NCBI RefSeq assembly: GCF_900112105.1
Contig: NZ_FOKV01000004.1
Coordinates: 124,001-188,000 of the forward strand
Source of the DNA: Zunongwangia mangrovi
GTDB lineage: Bacteria; Bacteroidota; Bacteroidia; Flavobacteriales; Flavobacteriaceae
Reading direction: 5' to 3'
DNA: 64,000 nt
A program made the translations under genes and the position numbers. The notes under the pieces are model-generated. The model was given only the letters and a program-made list of their open reading frames with translations. It made no database searches and was not told the DNA's origin. Shown here piece after piece: positions 8,299 through 16,727 of this stretch; the first letter of the stretch is position 1, and each line of letters starts with the position of its first letter.

Positions 8299-8352
8299 AA
8301 AACTGCCTTTAAGTTGTGATCTTCGGATTTGTAACTTATTGGCAGTTTTTTT
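8299..8352 (+). terminator. Intrinsic terminator after the alcohol dehydrogenase
   Basis: AAAACTGCC pairs with GGCAGTTTT across a 33-nt loop that itself has a weak AAGTT/AACTT stem. A T-run follows. Confidence 0.7.
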
Positions 8353-8374
8353 ATTCATTAAATTCAAATAAATC

Positions 8375-8752
8375 ATGAGCATATTTTCATCATTATTAGG
8401 TAATGCGGGAGCCATAAGCAAAGAAAAATTAGAAGAGAAATATCACAAACTACTAATCCCTTCAGAAACTATTGAAGCTGGATTCAAACTTGTTCGGGAT
8501 ACTTTTATTTTCACCAATAAAAGACTAATCCTGGTAGACATTCAGGGTTTAACAGGTAAGAAAACTGAATATTTCTCGGTTACATACAAAAGCATTTCTC
8601 GCTTTAGTGTTGAAACTGCCGGTAGTTTTGACCTTGATGCCGAGCTTAAGATCTGGATCTCTGGAGAGCAACATCCATCAATTTGCAAAAAGTTTAATAC
8701 CAGTGTAGATATTTATGAAGTTCAGAAGATTTTAGCGGCTTTCGTGCTATAA
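8375..8752 (+). CDS. Bacterial PH domain protein (YvbH/bPH_1-like)
   Basis: A 125-aa soluble protein made essentially of one bacterial pleckstrin-homology-like domain. The core DTFIFTNKRLILVDIQGLTGKK and the EYFSVTYKSISRFSVETAG segment are the hallmarks of this family, ending with a helix. Family function is unknown; membrane or stress association has been proposed for some members. The stop codon sits inside a terminator-like hairpin at 8746-8777, so it is probably monocistronic. Confidence 0.85.
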   Translation: MSIFSSLLGNAGAISKEKLEEKYHKLLIPSETIEAGFKLVRDTFIFTNKRLILVDIQGLTGKKTEYFSVTYKSISRFSVETAGSFDLDAELKIWISGEQHPSICKKFNTSVDIYEVQKILAAFVL

Positions 8753-8777
8753 TTTTATTTCCGAAGAAAATTATAGC
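8746..8777 (+). terminator. Hairpin overlapping the stop codon of the PH-domain gene
   Basis: An 11-bp perfect stem, GCTATAATTTT / AAAATTATAGC, with a 10-nt loop is followed by a modest T-rich tract. It is probably an intrinsic terminator. Confidence 0.55.
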
Positions 8778-8840
8778 ATTTTAAATTTCAAGCAACCATC
8801 TAGTATTATTAGCATCTTGAAATTAGATACTAAACTAAAA

Positions 8841-9207
8841 ATGAAAAAACTACTTTTAATAGGCCTTTGTATCTTTCTTACCAGCTGTAGTGGTGATGAT
8901 CTGTATTCTGAAATTAATGGAAATTATACAGGATTTTTTTGAAAGCGGTGAGCGTCCCGGGGAAGTCAGTTTAAGTTTTATTGATGGAATTTATATCGGT
9001 GCAACTAAATTTGCAAAATTTCCGGCGATTAGTGAAGGAAACTACGTTGTAAATAATTATACAATCTCGTTCTCCAATATATGCATTTGGACCGCCGAAT
9101 TTGACTGGTCTTTGATCTTAACCGGAGACTGGAGGTTTACTTTGCAGGATAATGAAGGTATTTTAACTAATAAAATTGGAGATCGATACGTTTTAGATAA
9201 AAACTAA
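8841..9207 (+). pseudogene. Small lipoprotein gene split by a one-base frameshift in a T7 run
   Basis: The ATG at 8841 opens a lipoprotein signal (MKKLLLIGLCIFLTSC, lipobox LTSC) and reads GNYTGFF before hitting TGA just after seven T residues at 8934-8940. With six T residues the frame would continue as FFESGERPGEVSLSF and run to TAA at 9205-9207, giving a 121-aa lipoprotein. The downstream part is rich in beta-type sequence and ends GDRYVLDKN. It is either a genuine mutation, a slippage-controlled switch, or a sequencing error in the homopolymer. No family recognised. Its end overlaps the end of sigZ by 4 nt (convergent). Confidence 0.75.
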
Positions 9208-9740
9208 ATATAAAAATATTCACACAACGCGCATTTGGATTGCCCTGTTAGTCTGCCGTTAACATCTGTGTCGTATTTGCAACATTCCTTGAAGCGATTT
9301 TTCATAATAGTCTTAGAACGTCGAATTCGAGCTTTCGTATTTGCTAATGAAATACCTGCTAGTTCTGCCGCTTCCTTTTGTGGTTTACCATCAACATATA
9401 CCAATTTCATGACTTCTTGATATTCCTGTGGCAATTCATTTAAAAATTTATCGAAACAGCAAACTTCTATAAATGGATGAGAAACTTCTTCAGATTGCTG
9501 AAAATCAGTAGTGGAGACTGAAATTTTTGAATGATTAAATTGGTCGTTTATCTCATTTCGAATAATCTGAAAGGCCCAGGATTTCAATTTTCCCGGATCT
9601 TTCAGTTTATCCAAATTTTTATGGATCTTTAAAAAAGAAGCCTGTAAAATATCCATAGCAGCATCTTCATTCTTTACTCGCTTCAGAATAAAAAAATAAA
9701 ATTCCTTCTGATATTTATCCCAAACTTCCCTGGTATCCAT
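9204..9740 (-). CDS. sigZ: RNA polymerase sigma factor SigZ (ECF-type)
   Basis: A 178-aa sigma-70 family factor. Region 2 covers roughly residues 5-75 (AAMDILQASFLKIHKN, WAFQIIRNEINDQF). Region 4 lies near 105-150 with the helix-turn-helix PQKEAAELAGISLANTKARI. It ends with an unusual Cys-bearing tail, FKECCKYDTDVNGRLTGQ followed by SKCALCEY, which is the signature of the SigZ group and could bind metal or sense redox state. No separate anti-sigma gene is adjacent. Instead a 38-aa Cys-rich peptide lies 12 nt upstream on the same strand, which suggests one operon and possibly shared metal or thiol sensing. Confidence 0.9.
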   Translation of the reverse strand: MDTREVWDKYQKEFYFFILKRVKNEDAAMDILQASFLKIHKNLDKLKDPGKLKSWAFQIIRNEINDQFNHSKISVSTTDFQQSEEVSHPFIEVCCFDKFLNELPQEYQEVMKLVYVDGKPQKEAAELAGISLANTKARIRRSKTIMKNRFKECCKYDTDVNGRLTGQSKCALCEYFYI

Positions 9741-9752
9741 AACAATCTTTTT

Positions 9753-9869
9753 CTAAGCGCAACAAGAACATTTATCGCAATTGCAGGTATCGCATGGGCA
9801 ATTTGCTGCAGCGCAGTTCACGCAATTACACTTATCACATTCACATTGTGTACATTTACATTTACTCAT
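9753..9869 (-). CDS. Metallothionein-like Cys-rich peptide (38 aa, 14 Cys)
   Basis: The ATG at 9869 opens MSKCKCTQCECDKC and the frame ends at TAG 9753-9755. Of 38 residues 14 are cysteines, mostly in CxC and CxxC patterns (KCKC, CECDKCNC, CPCDTCNC) and ending CSCCA. There is no signal peptide, so it is cytoplasmic. This composition is that of a metallothionein or small zinc/copper-binding peptide; assignment to a known family is not possible by eye. It is first in an apparent two-gene operon with sigZ. A near-consensus TACATTTA box lies upstream, but without properly spaced TTG. Confidence 0.8.
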   Translation of the reverse strand: MSKCKCTQCECDKCNCVNCAAANCPCDTCNCDKCSCCA

Positions 9870-9929
9870 ATCTAAACTTTTAAATGTAGACTGTAATTGC
9901 TCTAAAAAGATACAATTTTTATTAAAAAA

Positions 9930-10748
9930 TTATCCGTTTCCTTTAAAACCAGGGTAACAGGTCATTCCGCCGTCTACATAAATGGTTGTTCCGTTTATAT
10001 ATTCAGCTTCGTCTGAAGCCAACCAGGCAGCTACACGGCCAATATCATCTGGCTCCCCAATCTTATCATAAGGGATAGTTTCTTTCATTTTCTCACGACC
10101 TTCTTTGGTTTCCCAAACATCTTTATTGATATCTGTTTTTATCGCGCCGGGAGCAATACTGTTTACTCGCACTTTCTTACTGGCATATTCCTGGCAAAGC
10201 GTTTTCATTAAAAGCTGAATTCCGCCTTTAGAAGCCGCATAATTTGCATGGCCAGCCCATGGAACTATATCGTGAACAGAGCTCATATTGATAATTTTCC
10301 CCAAGGATTTTGAAACATTCGGTCGCATACCGCGACGCATAAATTCTTTAATAGCTTCACGACAACATAAAAACTGCCCGGTAAGATTTAGGTTAATCAC
10401 CGCATTCCAATCATCCAAAGTCATTTCGTGAAAAGCAGCATCTTTTTGCATTCCGGCGTTCGGAATACAAACATCCAGCGTTCCAAACTTGTCGATTGTG
10501 GTTTTAAAAAGATTAAGTACATCATCTTCTTTACTCATATCACCCTGTATCACGATAGCTTCACCCGATCCCTTCTCTTCGCTAATTTTTTGCGCAACCT
10601 CCTCGGCCTCTTCTTTACTAGAGTGATAATTTATCACCACATTAGAGCCTTCTTTGGCCAGCGCAATGGCCATAGCTTTACCAATCCCAGAACTAGATCC
10701 GGTAATAATCGATGTTTGGCCACTTAATTTTTGATTTTCCTTCGACAT
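9930..10748 (-). CDS. gdh: Short-chain dehydrogenase, glucose 1-dehydrogenase type
   Basis: It probably oxidises beta-D-glucose to gluconolactone with NAD(P). The 272-aa product has the cofactor motif TGSSSGIG at 17-24, NAG, the catalytic Ser in NMSSVHD, and YAASK carrying Tyr and Lys. The C-terminus DGGMTCYPGFKGNG closely resembles Bacillus glucose dehydrogenase (GGMTLYPxF), which is what separates it from generic SDRs. It lies 43 nt downstream of the trehalase on the same strand, so trehalose hydrolysis could feed it with glucose. Confidence 0.87.
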   Translation of the reverse strand: MSKENQKLSGQTSIITGSSSGIGKAMAIALAKEGSNVVINYHSSKEEAEEVAQKISEEKGSGEAIVIQGDMSKEDDVLNLFKTTIDKFGTLDVCIPNAGMQKDAAFHEMTLDDWNAVINLNLTGQFLCCREAIKEFMRRGMRPNVSKSLGKIINMSSVHDIVPWAGHANYAASKGGIQLLMKTLCQEYASKKVRVNSIAPGAIKTDINKDVWETKEGREKMKETIPYDKIGEPDDIGRVAAWLASDEAEYINGTTIYVDGGMTCYPGFKGNG

Positions 10749-10791
10749 AACTTTTTATTTTAAAGTTAGCCAGATTGAAACTCAATTTATG

Positions 10792-12420
10792 TTATTTAGA
10801 CGTTAATTTCTTATAAACTCCGTTGCTCCAACCAAATCCGTCTTGCGTTGGATATTCGCCACCACCACTTTCTTTAGACAGATCTTCAACATTATACTTT
10901 TCGGTCATTTTGTAAGTATTCTTATAAACTTTTTCGTTCAGGCTTGTCCAACGCTCTTTAATGGTATTAGCTAATGCTGAAATTCCATAATTCTGAAGTC
11001 CTTTATAGGCCATCCATTGTAGCGGTGCCCAACCATTTGGTGCATCCCACTGCTGCCCGCTATGATTTGGGGTACTTACTACGCCACCTTCCATTAAAAG
11101 CTGAGATTCGATAATTTCAGCAACTTTTTTTACTTTTTCTTCGGAAGATATTTCAAAAAATAAGGGGTAAACTCCGGCTACAGAAACCACTGAAGTATGT
11201 TCTCCTGTAGTAAAATCGTAATCCATATAAAATCCTTTTGAAGCATCCCAAAAGTACTTTTCTATAGCATTTGCGCGATCTTCGGCACGTTCTTTAAATT
11301 CCCTGGCTTTATTTGGATTTTCGCTAATTAAATATGCTTTTGCGATCGTTTTTTCCAGGTGATATAACAAACTGTTTAAATCTACCGGTAAAATATCTGT
11401 AGTATGAATAGCAGATAAATTGAAGTTTCCGCTAGCATCTGGCTTTATCCAACGGCTTGAAAAATCCCAACCCGATTCGGCTGCAGCTCTTAGATTTCGG
11501 TAAACTTCTTCTTCGGTTAGATCTTCATTTGTAGCGACAGCTTCTTCCGCAGTTTTTATATCTTCTCGATAACTTTCTGGTCGCGGTGTATTATTATCAT
11601 CGTAATATCGATTAAGAATACTTCCGTCTGGCATTCGCACAACACGGTTTACAACCGAATCATTTTCAGAAAGATTTTGCGCTCCTTTCATCCAAAATTG
11701 ATATTCCTTTTCTAATTCTGGTAAATATTCAGCATAAATACTATCTCCTTTTTCTTCAGCTAAAACATCTAACATTAGCGCATAAAATGGTGGTTGTGAT
11801 CTGCTTAAATAGTAGGTGCGATTTCCGTTAGGTATAAATCCAAATTCGTTAATTAAAAAGGAAAAATTATCCACCATATTCTGAATGGTTTCCACTTCTC
11901 CATCAACCTGAAGTCCTAACATCGTAAAATAACTGTCCCAATAATAGATCTCTCTAAAACGGCCACCGGGAATAATATATGGATTGGGCAACGGAATTAA
12001 AGTTCCGCTTAACTCCTCGTCTGCCGGGCGTTTTAAAACCGACCATAATTTTTTGATGTGTGAATCTATATCTGAAGAATCTGTTTGATATTCTTTTGAT
12101 TCTTCTTCTCCGGGAATCTGAAAATTATCCTTCAAAAAGCCTAAAATCGCTGAGTCGCCTTCTGTTTTAAATTTCTGATATTCGGTTTTTATACTGTCAA
12201 TATTTTTCTCTGGAACAGCATCTACAAAGGTTTTACTATCACTAAAGAGATTTTCGTTCTGCTGAATATCATAAAATAGATCGCCGTATAATTCTTCAGG
12301 AGGTAGAATCACAACTTCCTTCTCTACTGCTGTAGTTTCTTGCCCAGCCTCTTCTTTACAACCTAAAAAGCAAAGAAAAATTAGAAATGTATAAACCGAT
12401 TTTAGTTGAAATCTTATCAT
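10792..12420 (-). CDS. Trehalase (GH37), lipoprotein
   Basis: It hydrolyses trehalose to two glucoses. The 542-aa product begins with a lipoprotein signal (FLIFLCFLGC, Cys near residue 21), so it is anchored in the envelope. Both trehalase signatures are present: PGGRFREIYYWDSYFTMLGL and QWDAPNGWAPLQW, in the expected order within an (alpha/alpha)6-type domain. The N-terminal ~110 residues are an acidic linker. It is followed by the glucose dehydrogenase gene after 43 nt and preceded by a tiny lipoprotein gene 59 nt upstream, all on one strand. Confidence 0.93.
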   Translation of the reverse strand: MIRFQLKSVYTFLIFLCFLGCKEEAGQETTAVEKEVVILPPEELYGDLFYDIQQNENLFSDSKTFVDAVPEKNIDSIKTEYQKFKTEGDSAILGFLKDNFQIPGEEESKEYQTDSSDIDSHIKKLWSVLKRPADEELSGTLIPLPNPYIIPGGRFREIYYWDSYFTMLGLQVDGEVETIQNMVDNFSFLINEFGFIPNGNRTYYLSRSQPPFYALMLDVLAEEKGDSIYAEYLPELEKEYQFWMKGAQNLSENDSVVNRVVRMPDGSILNRYYDDNNTPRPESYREDIKTAEEAVATNEDLTEEEVYRNLRAAAESGWDFSSRWIKPDASGNFNLSAIHTTDILPVDLNSLLYHLEKTIAKAYLISENPNKAREFKERAEDRANAIEKYFWDASKGFYMDYDFTTGEHTSVVSVAGVYPLFFEISSEEKVKKVAEIIESQLLMEGGVVSTPNHSGQQWDAPNGWAPLQWMAYKGLQNYGISALANTIKERWTSLNEKVYKNTYKMTEKYNVEDLSKESGGGEYPTQDGFGWSNGVYKKLTSK

Positions 12421-12479
12421 ATTTTTTAATTCAGTTAGAACGTATATAAATATAGATAAGATCCTTTACTTTAGGAAAG

Positions 12480-12677
12480 TTATGTTCGCTTAATTGAGCG
12501 TTGTCCTCTTTTAATACGATGCGAACCATTATAAAAGAAACGCACCGAATCTACATCACTCTTATTTAATTGCTTTTTTTGAGGACTAGAAAAATGAATA
12601 CTTTCTTCTCCTGAAATACCACTACAGGCCAGAAAAAGAATAATACTTAAAATACTAATAGATGTAAATAATTTCAT
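12480..12677 (-). CDS. Tiny lipoprotein (65 aa) with basic tail
   Basis: The ATG at 12677 gives MKLFTSISILSIILFLACSG, a lipoprotein signal with the Cys in LACS. The mature peptide is about 46 residues and ends in a strongly basic tail (SHRIKRGQRSIKRT). The start chosen follows an AT-rich leader; nine further codons upstream read in frame but would bury the signal. No family recognised. It is on the same strand as the trehalase and could be co-transcribed. Confidence 0.55.
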   Translation of the reverse strand: MKLFTSISILSIILFLACSGISGEESIHFSSPQKKQLNKSDVDSVRFFYNGSHRIKRGQRSIKRT

Positions 12678-13242
12678 TATGGTTAGGTTAGATGATCGAT
12701 ACAAGATTAGTTAAAAGCGAAATGTAAAGACATACCCACCCAAGGGGATATTTCCTTAAAAAGTATATTTAGCAAACTTTTTTAAAGCACTTTTTGAGAT
12801 CTACAGTTAGAAATCCAGAAGAGATTAATATTGTAAAAAATGGATCTGGTTTTTAGCAATTTCGGTGTAGATCTGCTGAATGCTCTTCAAAAAAATCTAC
12901 AAGTAAAGCTTTAATTTCTAATTCTGTATTCGTTATAATTAAGCTACAAATGCGTTTAATTCTTTGAAGAGCTAGCAGATATCTTAAGGCTAAGACAAAC
13001 AATTTTAGAAATTAGATAAGCTAAGCGCCATCTAAATCACATGTAATATACTGACAATCAATATAAATAAAAATACCCAGTAGCAGGTATATTCAATTCA
13101 TTTGTAGAATAGAGATTGGTTGAAATAAAGTCAGATCGAAAATCATCTCTTAAGATTCTGAAGTGGTGATAAAGACTAAGAAATTAAATATTTAAGTCGC
13201 GATTATTTCCTAAAATGATACTTTAGCTGAAAAATTTGAGAC
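12678..13242. other. 565-nt intergenic region without a recognisable gene
   Basis: AT-rich sequence between divergent genes. No frame of protein-like composition was found on either strand. At 13071-13088 an imperfect inverted repeat (ATACC, 8 nt, GGTAT) could be an operator, but nothing supports it beyond symmetry. Promoters for both flanking genes should lie here. Confidence 0.4.
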
Positions 13243-13701
13243 ATGGAAATTATAAGTTTTGAACCTAAATATAGTCGAGACTTTAAAGATCTGAATATCG
13301 AGTGGTTAGAAAAATTCTTTTGGGTAGAGCCACACGATGAAGAAGTTTTAGGAAAACCTGAAAAGTATATTATTGAGCCTGGTGGACAAATATTCTTTGT
13401 AAAGAATAACGACCAGATCATTAGCTGTGTAGCGCTGATGAAGATCGATGACGGAATTTTCGAATTAACAAAAATGGCGGTTTCCCCAGATCACCGCGGA
13501 AAGCAAATTGGCCAGAAATTAATGAAGTTTACTATCAATTTTGCAAGAGATCAGGATTGGCAGGAACTTATCATCTACAGCAGTAGAAAGCTAGAAAACG
13601 CATTGCATATCTACCGAAAGTTTGGTTTTATAGAAATACCGATAGAAGAAAACAATCCTTACGCCCGTGGCGATATTAAAATGAAACTCAGCTTATCTTA
13701 A
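13243..13701 (+). CDS. GNAT family N-acetyltransferase
   Basis: A 152-aa cytoplasmic acetyltransferase of the Gcn5-related superfamily. The acetyl-CoA binding motif A is seen as LTKMAVSPDHRGKQIGQKLM (R/Q-x-x-G-x-G/A type) near residues 76-95, followed by motif B LENALHIYRKFGFIE. Substrate cannot be inferred. It is separated by 69 nt from the downstream metallo-hydrolase gene on the same strand. Confidence 0.9.
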   Translation: MEIISFEPKYSRDFKDLNIEWLEKFFWVEPHDEEVLGKPEKYIIEPGGQIFFVKNNDQIISCVALMKIDDGIFELTKMAVSPDHRGKQIGQKLMKFTINFARDQDWQELIIYSSRKLENALHIYRKFGFIEIPIEENNPYARGDIKMKLSLS

Positions 13702-13770
13702 ATCTTTGTAAAACAAGCTCTTATTTTATATGTCTTCTGTAATTTTATACAGCAATCAAAATCAAGCACA

Positions 13771-14577
13771 ATGAAAAAATTAATTCTAAGTCTTTTTACA
13801 ATATCAGCTTTAATGGCTTGCAAGAACAATAAGTCTGAAGCTGAACCTGGCGAAATGATTCCTGCGGAAGATACAACTGGATCAAACGAAGAAATGCGTA
13901 TGGCTGAAGATGCCAGCATTAATATCGAACCTATCTCTCACGCTACCGCTGTTATTAATTGGGGAGACGCTGTTTTTTATACAGATCCTGTAGGTGGAGC
14001 CGAACTTTTTGCTGAAATGGATAAACCAGACTTTGTATTAGTTACAGATATTCATGGCGATCATATGAACGCACAAACACTAGAAGGTCTTAAATTAGGA
14101 AATACCAAAATTATTGTTCCAAAAGCTGTAGAGGAAAAATTACCCGGAACCCTAAAAAGTAAATTGTTGGTTATGGCTAATGGCGATCAAATGGAAATTG
14201 AAGGTTTTACAATTGAAGCTATCCCAATGTATAATTTACCAGAAGCTGAAGATGCCATGCATGTAAAGGGTCGCGGTAATGGCTATGTGTTAGAAAAAGG
14301 TGGAAAGCGTTTGTATATTTCTGGAGATACAGAAGATATTCCTGAAATGCGTAATCTTGAAAATATCGATGCTGCACTCGTTTGTATGAATCTTCCTTAT
14401 ACCATGCCGGTAGATCAGGCTGCAGAAGGAGTTTTAGCATTTGCCCCTAAAAAAGTATATCCTTATCATTATCGTGGACAAGACGGACTAGCAGATGTTG
14501 AAAAATTTAAATCGCTTGTAGAAGAAAAAAGCGATAGCATAGAAGTGGTTCTATTAGATTGGTATCCAGAAATGTAA
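13771..14577 (+). CDS. Metallo-beta-lactamase-fold lipoprotein (UPF0173/UlaG-like)
   Basis: The 268-aa product has a lipoprotein signal (LILSLFTISALMAC, Cys-17) and an acidic spacer rich in Glu before the hydrolase domain. The metal motif reads TDIHGDHMN where the usual HxHxDH would start with His, so the first ligand is Asp. Further conserved pieces are YISGDTED and YPYHYRGQD. This variant is common in envelope members of the family in Bacteroidota, and its substrate is unknown. It ends before a bidirectional terminator at 14618-14648. Confidence 0.85.
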   Translation: MKKLILSLFTISALMACKNNKSEAEPGEMIPAEDTTGSNEEMRMAEDASINIEPISHATAVINWGDAVFYTDPVGGAELFAEMDKPDFVLVTDIHGDHMNAQTLEGLKLGNTKIIVPKAVEEKLPGTLKSKLLVMANGDQMEIEGFTIEAIPMYNLPEAEDAMHVKGRGNGYVLEKGGKRLYISGDTEDIPEMRNLENIDAALVCMNLPYTMPVDQAAEGVLAFAPKKVYPYHYRGQDGLADVEKFKSLVEEKSDSIEVVLLDWYPEM

Positions 14578-14617
14578 TTTTTGAGTATAAATTTTATTTC
14601 AATTTAATACAAAAAAT

Positions 14618-14648
14618 AAGGCTGTGAGTTGATGTGCTCACAGCCTTT
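14618..14648. terminator. Bidirectional intrinsic terminator
   Basis: An 11-bp stem (AAGGCTGTGAG / CTCACAGCCTT) with an 8-nt loop is flanked by A and T tracts, between convergent genes. Confidence 0.85.
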
Positions 14649-14690
14649 GTAGTTTTCTACGTTTATTGATTGATATTTAGGACAGGGCGG

Positions 14691-15041
14691 TTATTTGGTT
14701 GCCTTAAGGGTAACTGGTAATTTAAATTCTTCTACTTCTGGATTAACCGGGCAGTTAATTTTCTTGTAGTTCAACTTTTCTTTAATAAAGCGCTCTACTA
14801 CTTTATTCTCTGCTTCTACAGATAAAACAACGATTTCGTTATCCTTGTTAATAGCTAAAAGTACATTGGCACGAGCATCTTTCTTAAGATTTAATTTGTG
14901 ATGTTTTAGTAAAGAAGAAATTTCTATACTCATCATTCTTGGATCTGGCTGAGTAGCCGCTTCTGGATTGTTTGCATTTACAGCTACCGTGCTGCAAATT
15001 GCGATTGCTAAGGCTAGCAATAAAGATTGGAATCTTTTCAT
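14691..15041 (-). CDS. Small secreted protein of unknown function (116 aa)
   Basis: A clear signal peptide (MKRFQSLLLALAIAICSTVAVNA, cleavage after NA) precedes a ~93-residue mature domain that starts Asn-Pro-rich. It continues with a pattern (DARANVLLAINKDNEIVVLSVEAEN, FIKEKLNYKKI) reminiscent of TonB C-terminal-like or energy-transducing small domains of flavobacteria. That link is weak. It is monocistronic, with terminators on both sides. Confidence 0.75.
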   Translation of the reverse strand: MKRFQSLLLALAIAICSTVAVNANNPEAATQPDPRMMSIEISSLLKHHKLNLKKDARANVLLAINKDNEIVVLSVEAENKVVERFIKEKLNYKKINCPVNPEVEEFKLPVTLKATK

Positions 15042-15165
15042 GATTAAAAATGTTTAAAAAGTTAATACATCTAAAAGACGGTGTTAAAACATCTTTTGTT
15101 ACACAATTCGCTGATTTTTAAGATGTTTTTAACGTTTTATCATTTAAAGATCCTGTTAATAGACA

Positions 15166-15197
15166 TAAAAAAAGCCCGCCAAAGGCGAGCTTTTTCT
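15166..15197 (-). terminator. Intrinsic terminator after sucC
   Basis: On the minus strand AAAAAGCTCGCC pairs with GGCGGGCTTTTT (G-T wobble) across a 3-nt loop, ending in a T-run just past the sucC stop. Confidence 0.8.
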
Positions 15198-15218
15198 GGT
15201 TTTTTATATAAAAACAGA

Positions 15219-16412
15219 TTAAGAAAGTACAGACTGTACTTTATCTGCTGCTTCTTTAAATTGCACAGCACTAGAAACTGCTAATCCACTTTCGTCGATC
15301 AATTTCTTAGCAACATCTGCATTAGTACCTTGTAATCTAACAATAATTGGTACATTAATCGCATCACCCATATTTTTATAAGCATCTACAATACCTTGCG
15401 CCACACGGTCACAACGAACAATACCTCCAAAAATATTTACTAGAATTGCTTCTACCTTATCATCTTTTAAGATCAATCTAAAAGCTTCTTCTACACGTTT
15501 AGCATCTGCAGTACCTCCTACATCAAGAAAGTTTGCTGGTTCACCACCTGCTTGCTTGATAAGATCCATAGTTGCCATTGCAAGACCTGCACCGTTCACC
15601 ATACATCCTACGTTACCGTCTAGATCTACATAGTTAAGGCCAACTTCTTTAGCTTCTACTTCTGTTGGATTTTCTTCACGCTTGTCACGCATTTCTGCGT
15701 AATCTTTGTGACGGAAAAGTGCGTTATCATCTAAAGTAACTTTAGCATCTACAGCTAATATCTTATCGTCACTTGTTTTAAGCACTGGGTTAATTTCGAA
15801 TAAAGAAGAATCAGACTTATCGAAAGCAGTATAAAGAGACATTACAAACTTTGTCATTTCTTTAAAAGCAGTCCCGCTAAGACCAAGATTAAATGCTATT
15901 CTTCTAGCCTGAAAAGGCAAAATTCCTGTTGCAGGATCAATCTCTTCAGTAAAAATTAAATGCGGAGTCTCTTCAGCAACAGTTTCGATATCCACCCCAC
16001 CTTCTGTAGAATACATGATCATATTACGTCCAGTAGCACGATTTAGTAAAACAGACATATAATATTCTTCTGGCTCACTATCTCCCGGGTAATAAACATC
16101 CTCTGCTACATATACCTGATGAACTTTTTTACCTTCAGCAGAAGTTTGAGGAGTTACTAGATTCATCCCAATGATCTCTCCTGCGATCTGCTCTACTTCT
16201 TTTAGGTTTTTTGCAAGCTTAACACCGCCACCTTTACCACGACCACCAGCGTGAACCTGTGCTTTGATCACATGCCATCCAGTCCCGGTTTGTTCTGTTA
16301 ATTCTTTTGCGGCTTTTACAGCTTCTTCTGCAGTTTGGGCTACGATCCCTCTTTGAGTACGTACTCCAAAGCTACCTAGAATTTCTTTTCCTTGATATTC
16401 GTGTATATTCAT
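15219..16412 (-). CDS. sucC: Succinyl-CoA ligase (ADP-forming) beta subunit
   Basis: SucC pairs with SucD to convert succinyl-CoA to succinate with ATP formation in the TCA cycle. The 397-aa product has an ATP-grasp domain from the N-terminal MNIHEYQGKEIL, through KAQVHAGGRGKGGGV, and the succinyl-CoA synthetase beta signature with GNVGCMVNGAGLAMATMD and FGGIVRCD. sucD is not next to it, which is usual for Flavobacteriia. A good promoter (TTG, 21 nt, TACTTTTG) lies 35 nt before the start. Confidence 0.97.
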   Translation of the reverse strand: MNIHEYQGKEILGSFGVRTQRGIVAQTAEEAVKAAKELTEQTGTGWHVIKAQVHAGGRGKGGGVKLAKNLKEVEQIAGEIIGMNLVTPQTSAEGKKVHQVYVAEDVYYPGDSEPEEYYMSVLLNRATGRNMIMYSTEGGVDIETVAEETPHLIFTEEIDPATGILPFQARRIAFNLGLSGTAFKEMTKFVMSLYTAFDKSDSSLFEINPVLKTSDDKILAVDAKVTLDDNALFRHKDYAEMRDKREENPTEVEAKEVGLNYVDLDGNVGCMVNGAGLAMATMDLIKQAGGEPANFLDVGGTADAKRVEEAFRLILKDDKVEAILVNIFGGIVRCDRVAQGIVDAYKNMGDAINVPIIVRLQGTNADVAKKLIDESGLAVSSAVQFKEAADKVQSVLS

Positions 16413-16727
16413 AATCAGGTATTTCTTCAGTTTTAATTATGGTAAACAAAAGTAACAAATGTAAAAGTATTAGACCAACAAATTTTCCTTAAGATTGAAA
16501 TAAAGCCGGCTAAATTCAAGGATTTAGTGCTAGATCCCATAATATTTTCTATTAGACTATAAGGTTATCGTAAATAATGCCAAGTATTTTCTTATTTCTG
16601 CGGATTCTCAACTATTTTTGCGCTTTTATTTCAAACTCAATTAATCGCTTCAATTTAAAGCATTAATAGGGAGTTGAATTTTAAATAGTTAACAGCTTCC
16701 CTAACCTGGGAATAATTAGGATAGCAT
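16413..16727. other. 315-nt divergent intergenic region
   Basis: It holds the sucC promoter at 16447-16478. On the plus strand a TATTTTTG box at 16613-16620 could serve the MFS transporter gene, but no TTG is spaced correctly and the leader would be about 100 nt. Nothing else seen. Confidence 0.4.
16447..16478 (-). promoter_or_regulatory. Promoter of sucC
   Basis: On the minus strand TTG (16476-16478), a 21-nt spacer and TACTTTTG (16447-16454) match the Bacteroidota sigma consensus TTG-N17-23-TAnnTTTG. A second exact box TACATTTG lies 5 nt upstream (16459-16466) with a shorter spacer. Confidence 0.55.

Noticed and set aside
13071-13088. ATACC-N8-GGTAT as an operator
   Set aside because: Only five-base arms, no second copy noticed, and no regulator gene nearby.
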